Positions 26,958 through 35,306 of a stretch of 64,000 nt of DNA are shown piece by piece. The position numbers and the translations under genes are program-made. Origin of the DNA: Akkermansiaceae bacterium. GTDB taxonomy: Bacteria > Verrucomicrobiota > Verrucomicrobiia > Verrucomicrobiales > DEV007. The first letter of the stretch is position 1; each line of letters begins with the position of its first letter. Under the pieces are notes generated by a model, which saw only the letters and a list, made by a program, of their open reading frames with translations, was not told where the DNA came from and did not search any database. The stretch is taken from positions 157,616 to 221,615 of the forward strand of contig JACKQE010000009.1 in assembly GCA_024233005.1 (NCBI GenBank). The letters run 5' to 3'.

Positions 26958-27821
26958 ATGGACCCTGCCCCGCCTCCTTTGCCGCCTCCCCGGCCTGCCC
27001 TTCCAACGGGAGCTGTTTTGGCGCCGATCAAAGCTGTCGTGCCGGGATGGTCCCATGTGCCGTTCTTCCTCATGCTCCTCGCCGCTTTGGTGGGGGTTTA
27101 TTTGATTTTCTGGCTCTGTCTGGTCGGGGCCACGGCCCTGCATTCCACCCCACAGGATTGGATCTCGGCATTGCAATCGGGTGACATCCGGCATGCCACC
27201 ATGGTGTCGCTGATCACCAGCACGCTTGCTTCACTGCTCGCGGTGCTCACCGCTCTGCCTGTCGGGTATTTTCTCGCCCGCTGGTCTTTCCCGGGGAAAT
27301 CGATTGTGGAAGCGGCTCTCGACATCCCCATCGTGTTGCCTCCGATGGTGGTGGGGCTCTGCCTGCTGATATTTTTCCAGACCACCGTGGGCCATCTCAT
27401 TGAGAAAATCATCCCCCTGACCTACACCGTCTACGGAGTCGTGCTGGCTCAATACACGGTGGCTGCTGCCTTCGCCATCAGGACGCTGCGCGGCACCTTC
27501 GATCATCTGCCTCGACGCCCCGAGGATGTCGCCCTGACCTTGGGAGCGACTCCGGCCCGGGCCTTCTGGCATGTCGCGCTTCCGGGTGCCAAACGGGGCA
27601 CGGTGGCTGCTTTCTGCATTGCCTGGGCGCGGAGCCTCGGCGAGTTCGGTCCCATCCTTGTCTTTGCCGGCGCCACCCGGGGCAAGACGGAAGTGCTGCC
27701 CACCACCGTCTGGCTGGAGTTGAGTGTGGGCAATTTGGAGGCGGCCGTTGCCGTGAGCCTGCTCATGATTCTGCTCGCTGTCGCGGTCCTAATCGTCGTC
27801 CGGGCCTTCGGGGAGCGTTGA
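26958..27821 (+). CDS. ModB/CysT-type ABC transporter permease
   Basis: A 287-residue inner-membrane protein. A Pro-rich N-terminal tail (about 1-30) precedes about six transmembrane helices. The EAA loop that contacts the ATPase is clear (EDVALTLGATPARAFWHVALPGAKRG at about 190-215, with the conserved G and LP), and segments such as PIVLPPMVVGLCLLI and WARSLGEFGPILVFAGATRG are typical of molybdate/tungstate/sulfate permeases. It lies 18 bases after the tandem binding protein, so the two should form one transporter. The ATP-binding subunit (ModC-like) is absent here; it may be encoded elsewhere or shared with another system. Confidence 0.9.
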   Translation: MDPAPPPLPPPRPALPTGAVLAPIKAVVPGWSHVPFFLMLLAALVGVYLIFWLCLVGATALHSTPQDWISALQSGDIRHATMVSLITSTLASLLAVLTALPVGYFLARWSFPGKSIVEAALDIPIVLPPMVVGLCLLIFFQTTVGHLIEKIIPLTYTVYGVVLAQYTVAAAFAIRTLRGTFDHLPRRPEDVALTLGATPARAFWHVALPGAKRGTVAAFCIAWARSLGEFGPILVFAGATRGKTEVLPTTVWLELSVGNLEAAVAVSLLMILLAVAVLIVVRAFGER

Positions 27822-27845
27822 GGCAGGGGGAGTCCCAGCTGTGGG

Positions 27846-27892
27846 GATGGTTTGGGCGAGATGGTTTGGGCGAGATGGTTTGGGCGAGATGG
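27846..27892 (+). repeat. Short tandem repeat, three copies of a 14-mer plus 5 bases
   Basis: GATGGTTTGGGCGA is repeated exactly three times (27846-27859, 27860-27873, 27874-27887), followed by GATGG. It sits in the 168-bp spacer between the permease and the cytochrome gene. Slippage-prone tract or remnant; no function is evident. Confidence 0.9.
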
Positions 27893-27989
27893 CGTCCCTC
27901 TCCCTGACCCTCTCCTGCCACCTTCCCTGCACGCCTCGCAGCATTGCGGTCTTGCCACGTGACTCCGCCCGGTTTTTAGTGAAGATCTC

Positions 27990-30494
27990 ATGAAACCGGT
28001 TTTTCTCTTTTGTCTCGCCGCTCTTGGCGCCCTCCATATCCCCCTGGTCTCCGCCGAGGAAAATGCGCCCATGTTCCAGGCCACTCCGGTGGACAAACTT
28101 CGTGTTGCCAAGGGCTTCCAGGTCGAACTGCTTTATTCCGTGCCGAAAGACAAGCAAGGATCCTGGGTCGCCATGTGTGTCGACAACAAGGGACGACTGA
28201 TTGTCTCGGACCAGTATGGGGCGCTCTACCGCCTGACTCCTCCACCGGCCGGAGCCATGCTGAAATCCGAAGATGTGGAGAAGATCGATCTCGATATCGG
28301 CGGATCGCAGGGAATGCTTTATGCGTTCGACAGCCTCTACGTGGTGACCAACACCAAAGAGCATGGGGGGCGCGGGCTCTACCGGGTCCGGGACACCGAT
28401 GGCGATGACACGTTCGACAAGGTCGAACAACTCAAGAAATTCGAGGAGCAGGGAGGGGAACACGGCCCGCACGCGATCATCGCCGGTCCGGATGGCAAGT
28501 CCCTCTACGTGATCTGTGGGAACCAGACGGCGTTGCCGGAATACAATGCTTCCCGGGTGCCCGAAAGCTGGGGCGAGGACAATCTGTTGCCTCGGATCTA
28601 CGGGCGCGGTTTCATGAAAGGGATTATGGCCCCCCGGGGGTGGATCGCCAAGACCGATCCCGACGGCAAGAACTGGGAGATCCAGGCCACAGGCTTTCGC
28701 AACGAGTACGACGCGGCCTTCAATGAGGACGGAGAGCTTTTCAGTTATGATGCCGACATGGAGTGGGATGTGGGGCAACCGTGGTACCGTCCCACGCGGG
28801 TTTGTCATGTCATCAGTGGCGTGGAGTTCGGTTGGCGCAACGGTTCCGCCAAGTGGCCGGAATATTATCTCGACAGTTTTGGTCCGGTGGTCAACGTGGG
28901 GCCCGGCTCTCCCACCGGGGTGGGCTTCGGCTATGGCACGAAATTTCCGGAGCGTTACCAGAAGTCGCTCTTCATTTGTGACTGGAGTTACGGCAAGCTT
29001 TATGCCGTGCATCTCAAGGCCAAGGGGGCCAGTTACGAAGCCGACCTCGAGGAGTTCATTGCCGGGCAGCCTTTGCCATTAACCGATGTTGTGGTCCGGC
29101 CCCAGGACGGAGCCCTCTATTTTACCATTGGAGGCCGCCGGGTCCAGGCCGGACTCTATCGCGTCACCTGGGTGGGCGGCAGTGAAGCCGGGCCGCTGGT
29201 TGCCGAGGATCCCTCGGCTGCTTCGGCCCGGGCGCTGCGCCACGAGTTGGAGGCTTTTCATGTCGGGAGGAATCCTTCCGCGGTTTCCAAATCCTGGCCA
29301 CACCTCTCCAGTGCCGATCGGGCAATCCGGTACGCCGCGCGCGTTGCGATCGAGCATCAGCCGGTGACAGAATGGAAGCAGCGCGCGCTGGAGGAAAAAG
29401 ACCCCCAGGCGGCCTTTGCGGCGCTAACCGCCCTGGCCCGTCATGCGGACCATGCCAGCCAGGCAGTGGTGGTGGATCGTCTCCTTTCATTCGATCCCGG
29501 GTTGTTGCCACGCCTCCAGCGCCTCGATTTGTTGCGGGCGACCGGGCTGGCCTTCCTCCGATTGGGAGATCCCACCCCCGAACAGAAACAGGCCGTTGCC
29601 GCCCAGTGGCTGAAATTTTACCCCGCCCCTTCCGCGGAGGAGAACATCGAATTGTCCCGCCTTTTCGGCTATCTCGGCACGCCGGAGTCGGTCGCCAAGA
29701 CGGTGGGGATGTTGGTCAATGCCCCGAGCCAGGAGGAGCAAATCGCCTATGCTCTGCATCTGCGGCTGATGAAGGAAGGCTGGACCCGTGAACTGCGGAC
29801 CCTCTATTTTGAGTGGTTCACCCGTGCGGCCGCCTACAAAGGCGGAGCGAACTTTGCTCAGATGATCGGCGAGATCAAAACTGACGCGCTCGCGAGCACT
29901 CCGGAGGAGGAGAAAAAGGCGCTCGCCGGGGTCATCAATGCGGTGCCCAAGATGGATGCCCCGCAATTCAGCGCGGAGCCTCGATCCTTCGTCAAAGCTT
30001 GGGTGCTCAAGGACTTTGACGATGTGATCAACGTTGGCTTGGAAGGCGGCCGGAATTATGCCAACGGGCGGAAAATGTTCGGGGCCGGGATGTGTTTCGG
30101 CTGCCACCGGTTCCAACTCGAGGGCGGCGCGATTGGGCCGGACCTGACCAGTGTGGCCGGCAAGTTCAGTCCGCACGATTTGCTCGAGTCGATCATCGAT
30201 CCATCCAAGGAGATCAGCGACCAGTATGGGGCGATGGTCTTTACCCGGAACGACGGCACTCAGGTTGTGGGCCGGGTGATGAACATGAATGGTGATTCCG
30301 TCCAGGTGAACACGGACATGCTCGCTCCCGGCGACACGGTGAGCATCGATCGGAAGGACATCAAGGACATCAGTCCCTCGACCGTATCCATGATGCCCCC
30401 CGGCATGCTCTACACGATGACCAAGGATGACGTGCTGGACCTCCTGGCCTACCTGCTTTCCAAAGGAAATCCGGACGACCCGATGTTCAAGTGA
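27990..30494 (+). CDS. PVC-type dehydrogenase-like beta-propeller with C-terminal heme-binding domain
   Basis: An 834-residue protein with a Sec signal (MKPVFLFCLAALGALHIPLVSA). A propeller of the PVC-type dehydrogenase family spans about 30-400 (GSWVAMCVDNKGRLIVSDQ, AGPDGKSLYVICGNQTALP, GEDNLLPRIYGRG, NEYDAAFNEDGELFSYDADMEWD). A helical middle part (about 405-660) follows, then the heme-binding domain with CFGCH near residue 702 (GAGMCFGCHRFQLEGGAIGPDLTSVAGKF) and a distal Met in SMMPPGMLYTMT. It is smaller than the paralogue at 5141 because the HEAT section is shorter. Probably a periplasmic electron-transfer or sugar-oxidation component. A small membrane protein and a DUF1080 protein follow on the same strand. 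Confidence 0.87.
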   Translation: MKPVFLFCLAALGALHIPLVSAEENAPMFQATPVDKLRVAKGFQVELLYSVPKDKQGSWVAMCVDNKGRLIVSDQYGALYRLTPPPAGAMLKSEDVEKIDLDIGGSQGMLYAFDSLYVVTNTKEHGGRGLYRVRDTDGDDTFDKVEQLKKFEEQGGEHGPHAIIAGPDGKSLYVICGNQTALPEYNASRVPESWGEDNLLPRIYGRGFMKGIMAPRGWIAKTDPDGKNWEIQATGFRNEYDAAFNEDGELFSYDADMEWDVGQPWYRPTRVCHVISGVEFGWRNGSAKWPEYYLDSFGPVVNVGPGSPTGVGFGYGTKFPERYQKSLFICDWSYGKLYAVHLKAKGASYEADLEEFIAGQPLPLTDVVVRPQDGALYFTIGGRRVQAGLYRVTWVGGSEAGPLVAEDPSAASARALRHELEAFHVGRNPSAVSKSWPHLSSADRAIRYAARVAIEHQPVTEWKQRALEEKDPQAAFAALTALARHADHASQAVVVDRLLSFDPGLLPRLQRLDLLRATGLAFLRLGDPTPEQKQAVAAQWLKFYPAPSAEENIELSRLFGYLGTPESVAKTVGMLVNAPSQEEQIAYALHLRLMKEGWTRELRTLYFEWFTRAAAYKGGANFAQMIGEIKTDALASTPEEEKKALAGVINAVPKMDAPQFSAEPRSFVKAWVLKDFDDVINVGLEGGRNYANGRKMFGAGMCFGCHRFQLEGGAIGPDLTSVAGKFSPHDLLESIIDPSKEISDQYGAMVFTRNDGTQVVGRVMNMNGDSVQVNTDMLAPGDTVSIDRKDIKDISPSTVSMMPPGMLYTMTKDDVLDLLAYLLSKGNPDDPMFK

Positions 30495-30524
30495 GCGGGG
30501 AGGGCGGACCCTCCGCTGTGGACC

Positions 30525-30734
30525 ATGGCAAGGAAACATGAGGCCCGGAAGCCCGTCAAGCGTCCACTCTCTCGGTGGGAGTGGCTCGCGCCCAAGGAGC
30601 GTGCCGCCCTGCTGGTCCTTCTTGCCATTGTGGTGCTGGGCAGCCTGATTCGATTTCTCCGGGTCCGGGAGGCGGTGCTCACTCCGCCTGCCCCCATGCC
30701 TGTGCCTTCGGATCGTGGCGCGTATGCGGACTGA
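30525..30734 (+). CDS. Small single-pass membrane protein
   Basis: A 69-residue protein: a basic N-terminus (MARKHEARKPVKRPLSRWEWLAPKERA), one hydrophobic helix (about 29-44, ALLVLLAIVVLGSLI) and a short Pro-rich tail. The pattern of charges predicts an inside N-terminus. It lies between two genes of the same strand (30 bases after one, about 20-30 before the next), so cotranscription is likely. No family is recognised. Its spacing and coding-like composition favour a real gene. Confidence 0.55.
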   Translation: MARKHEARKPVKRPLSRWEWLAPKERAALLVLLAIVVLGSLIRFLRVREAVLTPPAPMPVPSDRGAYAD

Positions 30735-30767
30735 CGTGGCTGGTTTTGTCCGGTTATGCTCGCGATC

Positions 30768-32072
30768 ATGATCCGACGCCTTCTTGCTCTTTCTTTCTGC
30801 CCGTTTCTCGTTTCCGCCGAAGAAGCCGCCACGCCACCGTCAGGGGCGAAGGAGCTATTCAACGGCAGAGATCTTTCCGGCTGGGAAGGTTGGAATCCCC
30901 ACGAATCGGCGAAATTCGTCAAGGATCCGGCCAAGTTGGAGGAAAACCGGGCCAAACAACGGGCTGAGTTTGCCACCAACTGGCGCGTTGAGAACGGGGA
31001 ACTGGTCAATGATGGACATGGCCCCTACGCCTCGACCCTGCAGGACTACGGGGACATTGAACTCTGGATCGACTACAAAACCGTGGCCAAGGCAGACAGT
31101 GGCATTTATTTGCGAGGCACCCCCCAGGTGCAGATCTGGGATCACCACCAAACCGTGGTGCCGGAGAAACCAGACCGACGCCCGGATCTGGGTTCCGGCG
31201 GGCTGTTCAACAACACTCCGAAAACCCCGGGGCGCGATCCCCTCGAACTGGCGGACAAGGCATTCGGGGAATGGAACCATTTCCATATCCTGCAGGTGGG
31301 TGCCCGCACCACTGTCGATCTCAATGGCAAACGGGTCGTCGATCACGCCATCATGGAAAACTATTGGGACCGGACGTTGCCTCTTCCCGCCAAAGGACCG
31401 ATCCAGCTCCAGACCCACGGTGGTGAGATCCGGTGGAAGAATCTTCGGGTCCGAGAAATCCCCGGCGACGAAGCCAATGCAATTCTCGAGAAGCAGGGGA
31501 ACGAAGGTTACCGGCAGATCCTGAATGGCAAAGACCTTACCGGGTGGGCCGGTCCGGTGGACAACTATGAAGTGCGGGCCGACGGCGCGGTGGTCTGCAA
31601 GCCCGGCAAAGGTGGGACGATTTATTTCAATGAGGAACTGAGCGATTTCCAGGCCCGGGTTGAATTCCAGCTTCCTCCGGGTGGGAACAACGGTCTGGCG
31701 ATCCGGTATCCCGGTCAGGGCGACACGGCCTACGTCGGCATGTGTGAGCTACAGGTGCTTGACACCGAGCATCCCAAGTATGCCAAGCTGGATCCCCGTC
31801 AGGCTCATGGCTCCGCTTACGGGATGGCTGCGGCGACCCGGGGGTACCTGCGTCCGACCGGGGAGTGGAACTTCCAGGAAGTCACCATCAAAGGCTCCAC
31901 CATCCGAGTCGAACTCAATGGCAGTGTCATTCTCGACACCGACCTTGCCAAGGTGACAGAAACCCTGGCCAACAAGGAGCATCCCGGCAAAGACCGGACG
32001 TCGGGTTTCTTTGGCTTCGCCGGCCACAACGAACCGGTGGCTTTCCGTAAGGTGATGATCAAAAAGCTCTGA
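30768..32072 (+). CDS. Tandem DUF1080 (3-keto-disaccharide hydrolase fold) secreted protein
   Basis: About 434 residues from the ATG at 30768 (an ATG at 30756 is also possible), with a Sec signal ending near VSAEEA. Two DUF1080 concanavalin-like domains lie side by side: the first at about 25-225 (KELFNGRDLSGWEGWNP, WRVENGELVNDG, DSGIYLRGTPQVQIWD, GPIQLQTHGGEIRWKNLRVREI), the second at about 235-430 (ILNGKDLTGWAGP, GNNGLAIRYPG, GMCELQVLD, EWNFQEVTIKG, SGFFGFAGHNEPVAFRKVMIK). DUF1080 members hydrolyse or bind 3-keto-glycosides made by Gfo/Idh oxidoreductases; such an oxidoreductase is encoded at 41933. Most family members have one domain, so the duplication is notable. Confidence 0.88.
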   Translation: MIRRLLALSFCPFLVSAEEAATPPSGAKELFNGRDLSGWEGWNPHESAKFVKDPAKLEENRAKQRAEFATNWRVENGELVNDGHGPYASTLQDYGDIELWIDYKTVAKADSGIYLRGTPQVQIWDHHQTVVPEKPDRRPDLGSGGLFNNTPKTPGRDPLELADKAFGEWNHFHILQVGARTTVDLNGKRVVDHAIMENYWDRTLPLPAKGPIQLQTHGGEIRWKNLRVREIPGDEANAILEKQGNEGYRQILNGKDLTGWAGPVDNYEVRADGAVVCKPGKGGTIYFNEELSDFQARVEFQLPPGGNNGLAIRYPGQGDTAYVGMCELQVLDTEHPKYAKLDPRQAHGSAYGMAAATRGYLRPTGEWNFQEVTIKGSTIRVELNGSVILDTDLAKVTETLANKEHPGKDRTSGFFGFAGHNEPVAFRKVMIKKL

Positions 32073-32114
32073 GTTTACTCCCGGCGAAGCCGTCAGGGAG
32101 AATCGCGGGGCCTT

Positions 32115-33590
32115 TCACTTGGAGGGCGCGGCCGCCCCTTGGGTGAACTTGGCTCCTTTTGGGACAGCCCAGAGGTAGCTTTGAGAGCAGACAAAGAGCG
32201 TTCCCTTGGCCACGAAGGGTGTCGCGTAGGTGGTAGAGCCTAGGGTGATCTCGGAGATCACCTTCTTTTCTTTGCCCGCGTCCAAGGTGACCAGATTCTT
32301 TTTGGTGCAGACATACACCTTGCCGTCTGCCACTGGCGGAGTGCTCCAGGTTTCGGCATTGGTCTCGTGGACCCAACAGGGCATCCCAGTGTCCTCCTCA
32401 AGGCAATGAGCCTTGCCGGAAAGTTCGGCTGCATCGACCAATCCGTCGCTGATGGCGACGCTGGAAATGCTGCGTTCGAGGCCTTCATAGTTCCAAACAC
32501 AGCCGCTATGGGTGATGTCTCCGGTTTTTGAGGCATCAATGCAGTGGAGCAGTCCTCTCCCGCGCCCGTGCCTGGGGTCCTGACCCATCGTGCCATAGAC
32601 CCGGCCTTCATGGAACACCGGGGAGGCGACGATCTCGCTCGGTCCGAGGAAGGTGCCGTCGATTTTGGTGGTGGTGTATTTTTTGCGCTTGTCGCCGATG
32701 TAATAAGTGAAGGGCTTGCCGTCTCCGAGCGGGTCGCGAAAATGGGGCGGATTGCAATCGTAGGACCAGACCTTCTTGAAGTGAATGGGAGCGGACGGCA
32801 CCTCCTGAAGGGCCTCGAACGCATAACAGAGTCCGTCGCCACAGCCGAAAAAGACCAGCCTTTTGCCGTTGACCACTTCCACCGTGGGGGGGACCAGAAG
32901 GCAATGCCACATCCGGTGTCCAAGGTTCTCAGTGCCAGTGGCCAGCAATTTTGCGGTGACGGCCTCCAGCGCGATGAAACTGGGCGCGTCCGGGTGGAGG
33001 CAGAAGGTCTGCTCGTGGTTCACGCCGTTGGCCGAAGTGCAGTAGAGGATCGGACCGTCGACCAGGACGGAGCAGGCGGCCACGTCGTGGGGACAGTCCC
33101 CCAGTTGGTCCACCAAATCAAATTTCCACAGAATATCGCCGTCCGTCTTTTGGATCGGCACCGGCGGATTCTTGCTGCCGGCGATGCAAGTGGATTCATC
33201 CACGAGAGGGCCATCATTGCCGTCCGACAGGCCTTTCACATCGAGGCAGACAATTTCACAGGAAGTGGTCACCACATCGGCCCTGTCGCCCACCAACGTG
33301 GGGGAGGACCAGACGCCGAGATTCTGCTGCCCGTAATGGGCATTGTCCGGCAGTCATTCTTTCGGGCGCACCGGCACCGGTAGTCGCCAGAGGGTCTTGC
33401 CGGTGGTTTCATCGAGGCACCAGACCATTCCTCCGCGGGTGCGTTTCAGGCGGGTGTCACCCTGCAGGCTGGAGTCATCGGTCCCCGGAAAGCAATGATA
33501 CCCCGGCCGGTGGGAACGGGTCCAAACGGATGACCACGGTCCTTTGGCTTGGTGGCACTGTAACTGCATCTGAAATGGCCCCATGCTCAA
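32115..33590 (-). pseudogene. Decayed PQQ-type beta-propeller gene (nonsense codon, 5' end missing)
   Basis: Two pieces in the same minus-strand frame are separated only by a TGA at 33354-33356. Before it the chain reads GGMVWCLDETTGKTLWRLPVPVRPKE; directly after it, LPDNAHYGQQNLGVWSSPTLVGDRADVV, which continues smoothly to 32115. Together they make a propeller with Trp-rich blades (GDILWKFDLVDQLGDCPHD, VWNYEGLERSISSVAISDG, TWSTPPVADGKVYVCTKKN). A CGA-to-TGA change would explain the stop. Family-like sequence begins only near CFPGTDDSSLQGD (about 33500); the signal peptide and first blade are absent and the region runs into the divergent transporter gene. The piece from 33296 could in principle start at a TTG, but would be incomplete. 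Confidence 0.75.
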
Positions 33591-35253
33591 AACATTGCTC
33601 GAATTTTTACAGTCCTCGGCACCGGTGGCCTATGATACGGCGCTCCTCAGTTTGACCATCCTGTTGGGAATCGGCTTGGGCACCATCAGAATCGCCGGTA
33701 TCCGTCTCGGGGTGGCAGGGGTCATGTTCGCCGGATTGCTGCTGTCCCATTTTGGGTTACAGCCCGAAACCGGAGTTGCCCATTTCTTGAAAGAGTTTGG
33801 TCTGGTTCTGTTTGTGTTCTCGCTCGGGGTTCAGATGGGGCCCGGATTTTTTGCCTCCCTGCGCAGAGATGGATTGCGGCTCAATCTCTACGCTTTCTTG
33901 CTGGTGGTGACTGGTGCGGCGGTGACCCTTCTGGGACGATGGCTTCTGGGGCTTCCCGCAGCCGTGGCCGTGGGAATTTTCTCCGGTGCCACCACCAACA
34001 CGCCTTCACTGGGGGCCGCCCAGCAGGCGCTGCGGTCCGCCGAAGGAAGCACGGATGCCGGCACCCTGGCCGCGCAGGCCTATGCGGCGGTCTATCCCAT
34101 GGCCATTGTTGGCATCATCCTCGCCTTGATTGTGTTGCGCCGTCTTTTCCGGATTGATGTGGCTGCCGAAGCGGAAGCCTTTCGCCAGCAGCAGGGAGAG
34201 GGAGTGGATCCGTTGGACCGGATGAACCTTCGGATCGACAATGCCAATCTAGAGGGAGTGCCCTTCAAGGAGGTGCCCGGAACCCATGAGACCGGAGTGG
34301 TGATTTCACGCATTCGCCTCCAAGATGGGGAGGCCGTCCAACCGGCCACTCCGGAAACCGTGCTCCACGTTGGTGATGTCATACTTGTCGTTGGAACGAG
34401 GGCGCACTTGGAACAATTCCGCCGCATTGTGGGCAGTGTCGCCGGGGAGGATCTGATGAAAGCGCCGGGGGCGGTGACTTACCGCCGGGTCGTGGTCACC
34501 AATCCGGCCATGCTTGGCAAGTCGGTGCGGGAACTCGGTTTGGATCACATTCATGGTGTCACCGTGACCCGGGTGAACCGGGGAGATCTGAATTTTACCG
34601 CGATGCCGGATCTCCGACTTCAGTTTGGAGACCGTCTGCAAATTGTTGGGGATCAATCTTCGCTGGACCGGGCCACCGCGGCCTTGGGCAATGCCGTGCA
34701 GAAACTCCAGGAGACGAATTTTGCCGCCATCTTTGCCGGGATTCTCCTCGGAGTGCTGCTGGGGCTCTATCCGTTCCAGATCGCGGGACTGCCCGGACCG
34801 GTGCGTCTCGGGCTTGCAGGCGGGCCGCTGGTGGTGGCCATAGTGTTGGGGTACCTCGGAAGGCTCGGACCTTTGGTGATGCACCTGCCCCTCGACGCCA
34901 ATCGGGCCCTGCGCGAGTTGGGCATCATCCTTTTTCTGGCCAATGTGGGGCTGCTCTCCGGGGCTTCATTCGTTTCCACCGTTTTCTCCGTCCAAGGGCT
35001 TTCCTGGGTTCTGATGGGCATCTCAGTGACCCTGCTGCCGCTGGTGTTGGTGGGAATCCTCGCCCGGAGGGGCGACCGCATGAATTACATGAATCTCAGC
35101 GGCATGCTCTCCGGAGGGATGACCGATCCTCCCGCGCTGGCTTTCGCCACCGCCTTGGCGCGTTGCGATTCTCCCGCCGTGGCCTATGCGGCCGTGTATC
35201 CTCTGACCATGCTCCTGCGCATCGTGGCCGCCCAGATCATGGCCCAGTTCTGA
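33583..35253 (+). CDS. AspT/YidE-type exchanger with two TrkA-C domains
   Basis: A 556-residue inner-membrane protein. About five to six transmembrane helices at 15-200 include the duplicated-family signature FGLVLFVFSLGVQMGPGFFASLRRDG and GATTNTPSLGAAQQAL. A cytoplasmic centre at about 205-375 holds two TrkA-C (RCK_C) domains (VQPATPETVLHVGDVILVVG and LRLQFGDRLQIVGDQSSL). A second membrane half follows (GILLGVLLGLYPFQIAG, GIILFLANVGLLSGASFV, SGGMTDPPALAFATAL). This is the aspartate:alanine exchanger superfamily fold; in other members the transported anion differs. Substrate cannot be fixed from sequence. It diverges from the decayed propeller gene. Confidence 0.9.
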   Translation: MLKTLLEFLQSSAPVAYDTALLSLTILLGIGLGTIRIAGIRLGVAGVMFAGLLLSHFGLQPETGVAHFLKEFGLVLFVFSLGVQMGPGFFASLRRDGLRLNLYAFLLVVTGAAVTLLGRWLLGLPAAVAVGIFSGATTNTPSLGAAQQALRSAEGSTDAGTLAAQAYAAVYPMAIVGIILALIVLRRLFRIDVAAEAEAFRQQQGEGVDPLDRMNLRIDNANLEGVPFKEVPGTHETGVVISRIRLQDGEAVQPATPETVLHVGDVILVVGTRAHLEQFRRIVGSVAGEDLMKAPGAVTYRRVVVTNPAMLGKSVRELGLDHIHGVTVTRVNRGDLNFTAMPDLRLQFGDRLQIVGDQSSLDRATAALGNAVQKLQETNFAAIFAGILLGVLLGLYPFQIAGLPGPVRLGLAGGPLVVAIVLGYLGRLGPLVMHLPLDANRALRELGIILFLANVGLLSGASFVSTVFSVQGLSWVLMGISVTLLPLVLVGILARRGDRMNYMNLSGMLSGGMTDPPALAFATALARCDSPAVAYAAVYPLTMLLRIVAAQIMAQF

Positions 35254-35306
35254 GAAGGTGCCGACGGTGTGGCTGCCCGCCGATCACCCCTTCCCGTCGC
35301 CATGTC

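Noticed and set aside
25887..27194. Minus-strand frame opposite the tandem ModA gene
   Set aside because: Antisense to two genes with firm family motifs.
33354..33590. A separate 78-codon minus-strand gene
   Set aside because: Same frame as the propeller piece and directly continuous in homology-like sequence across one TGA, so it is a fragment of the same broken gene.
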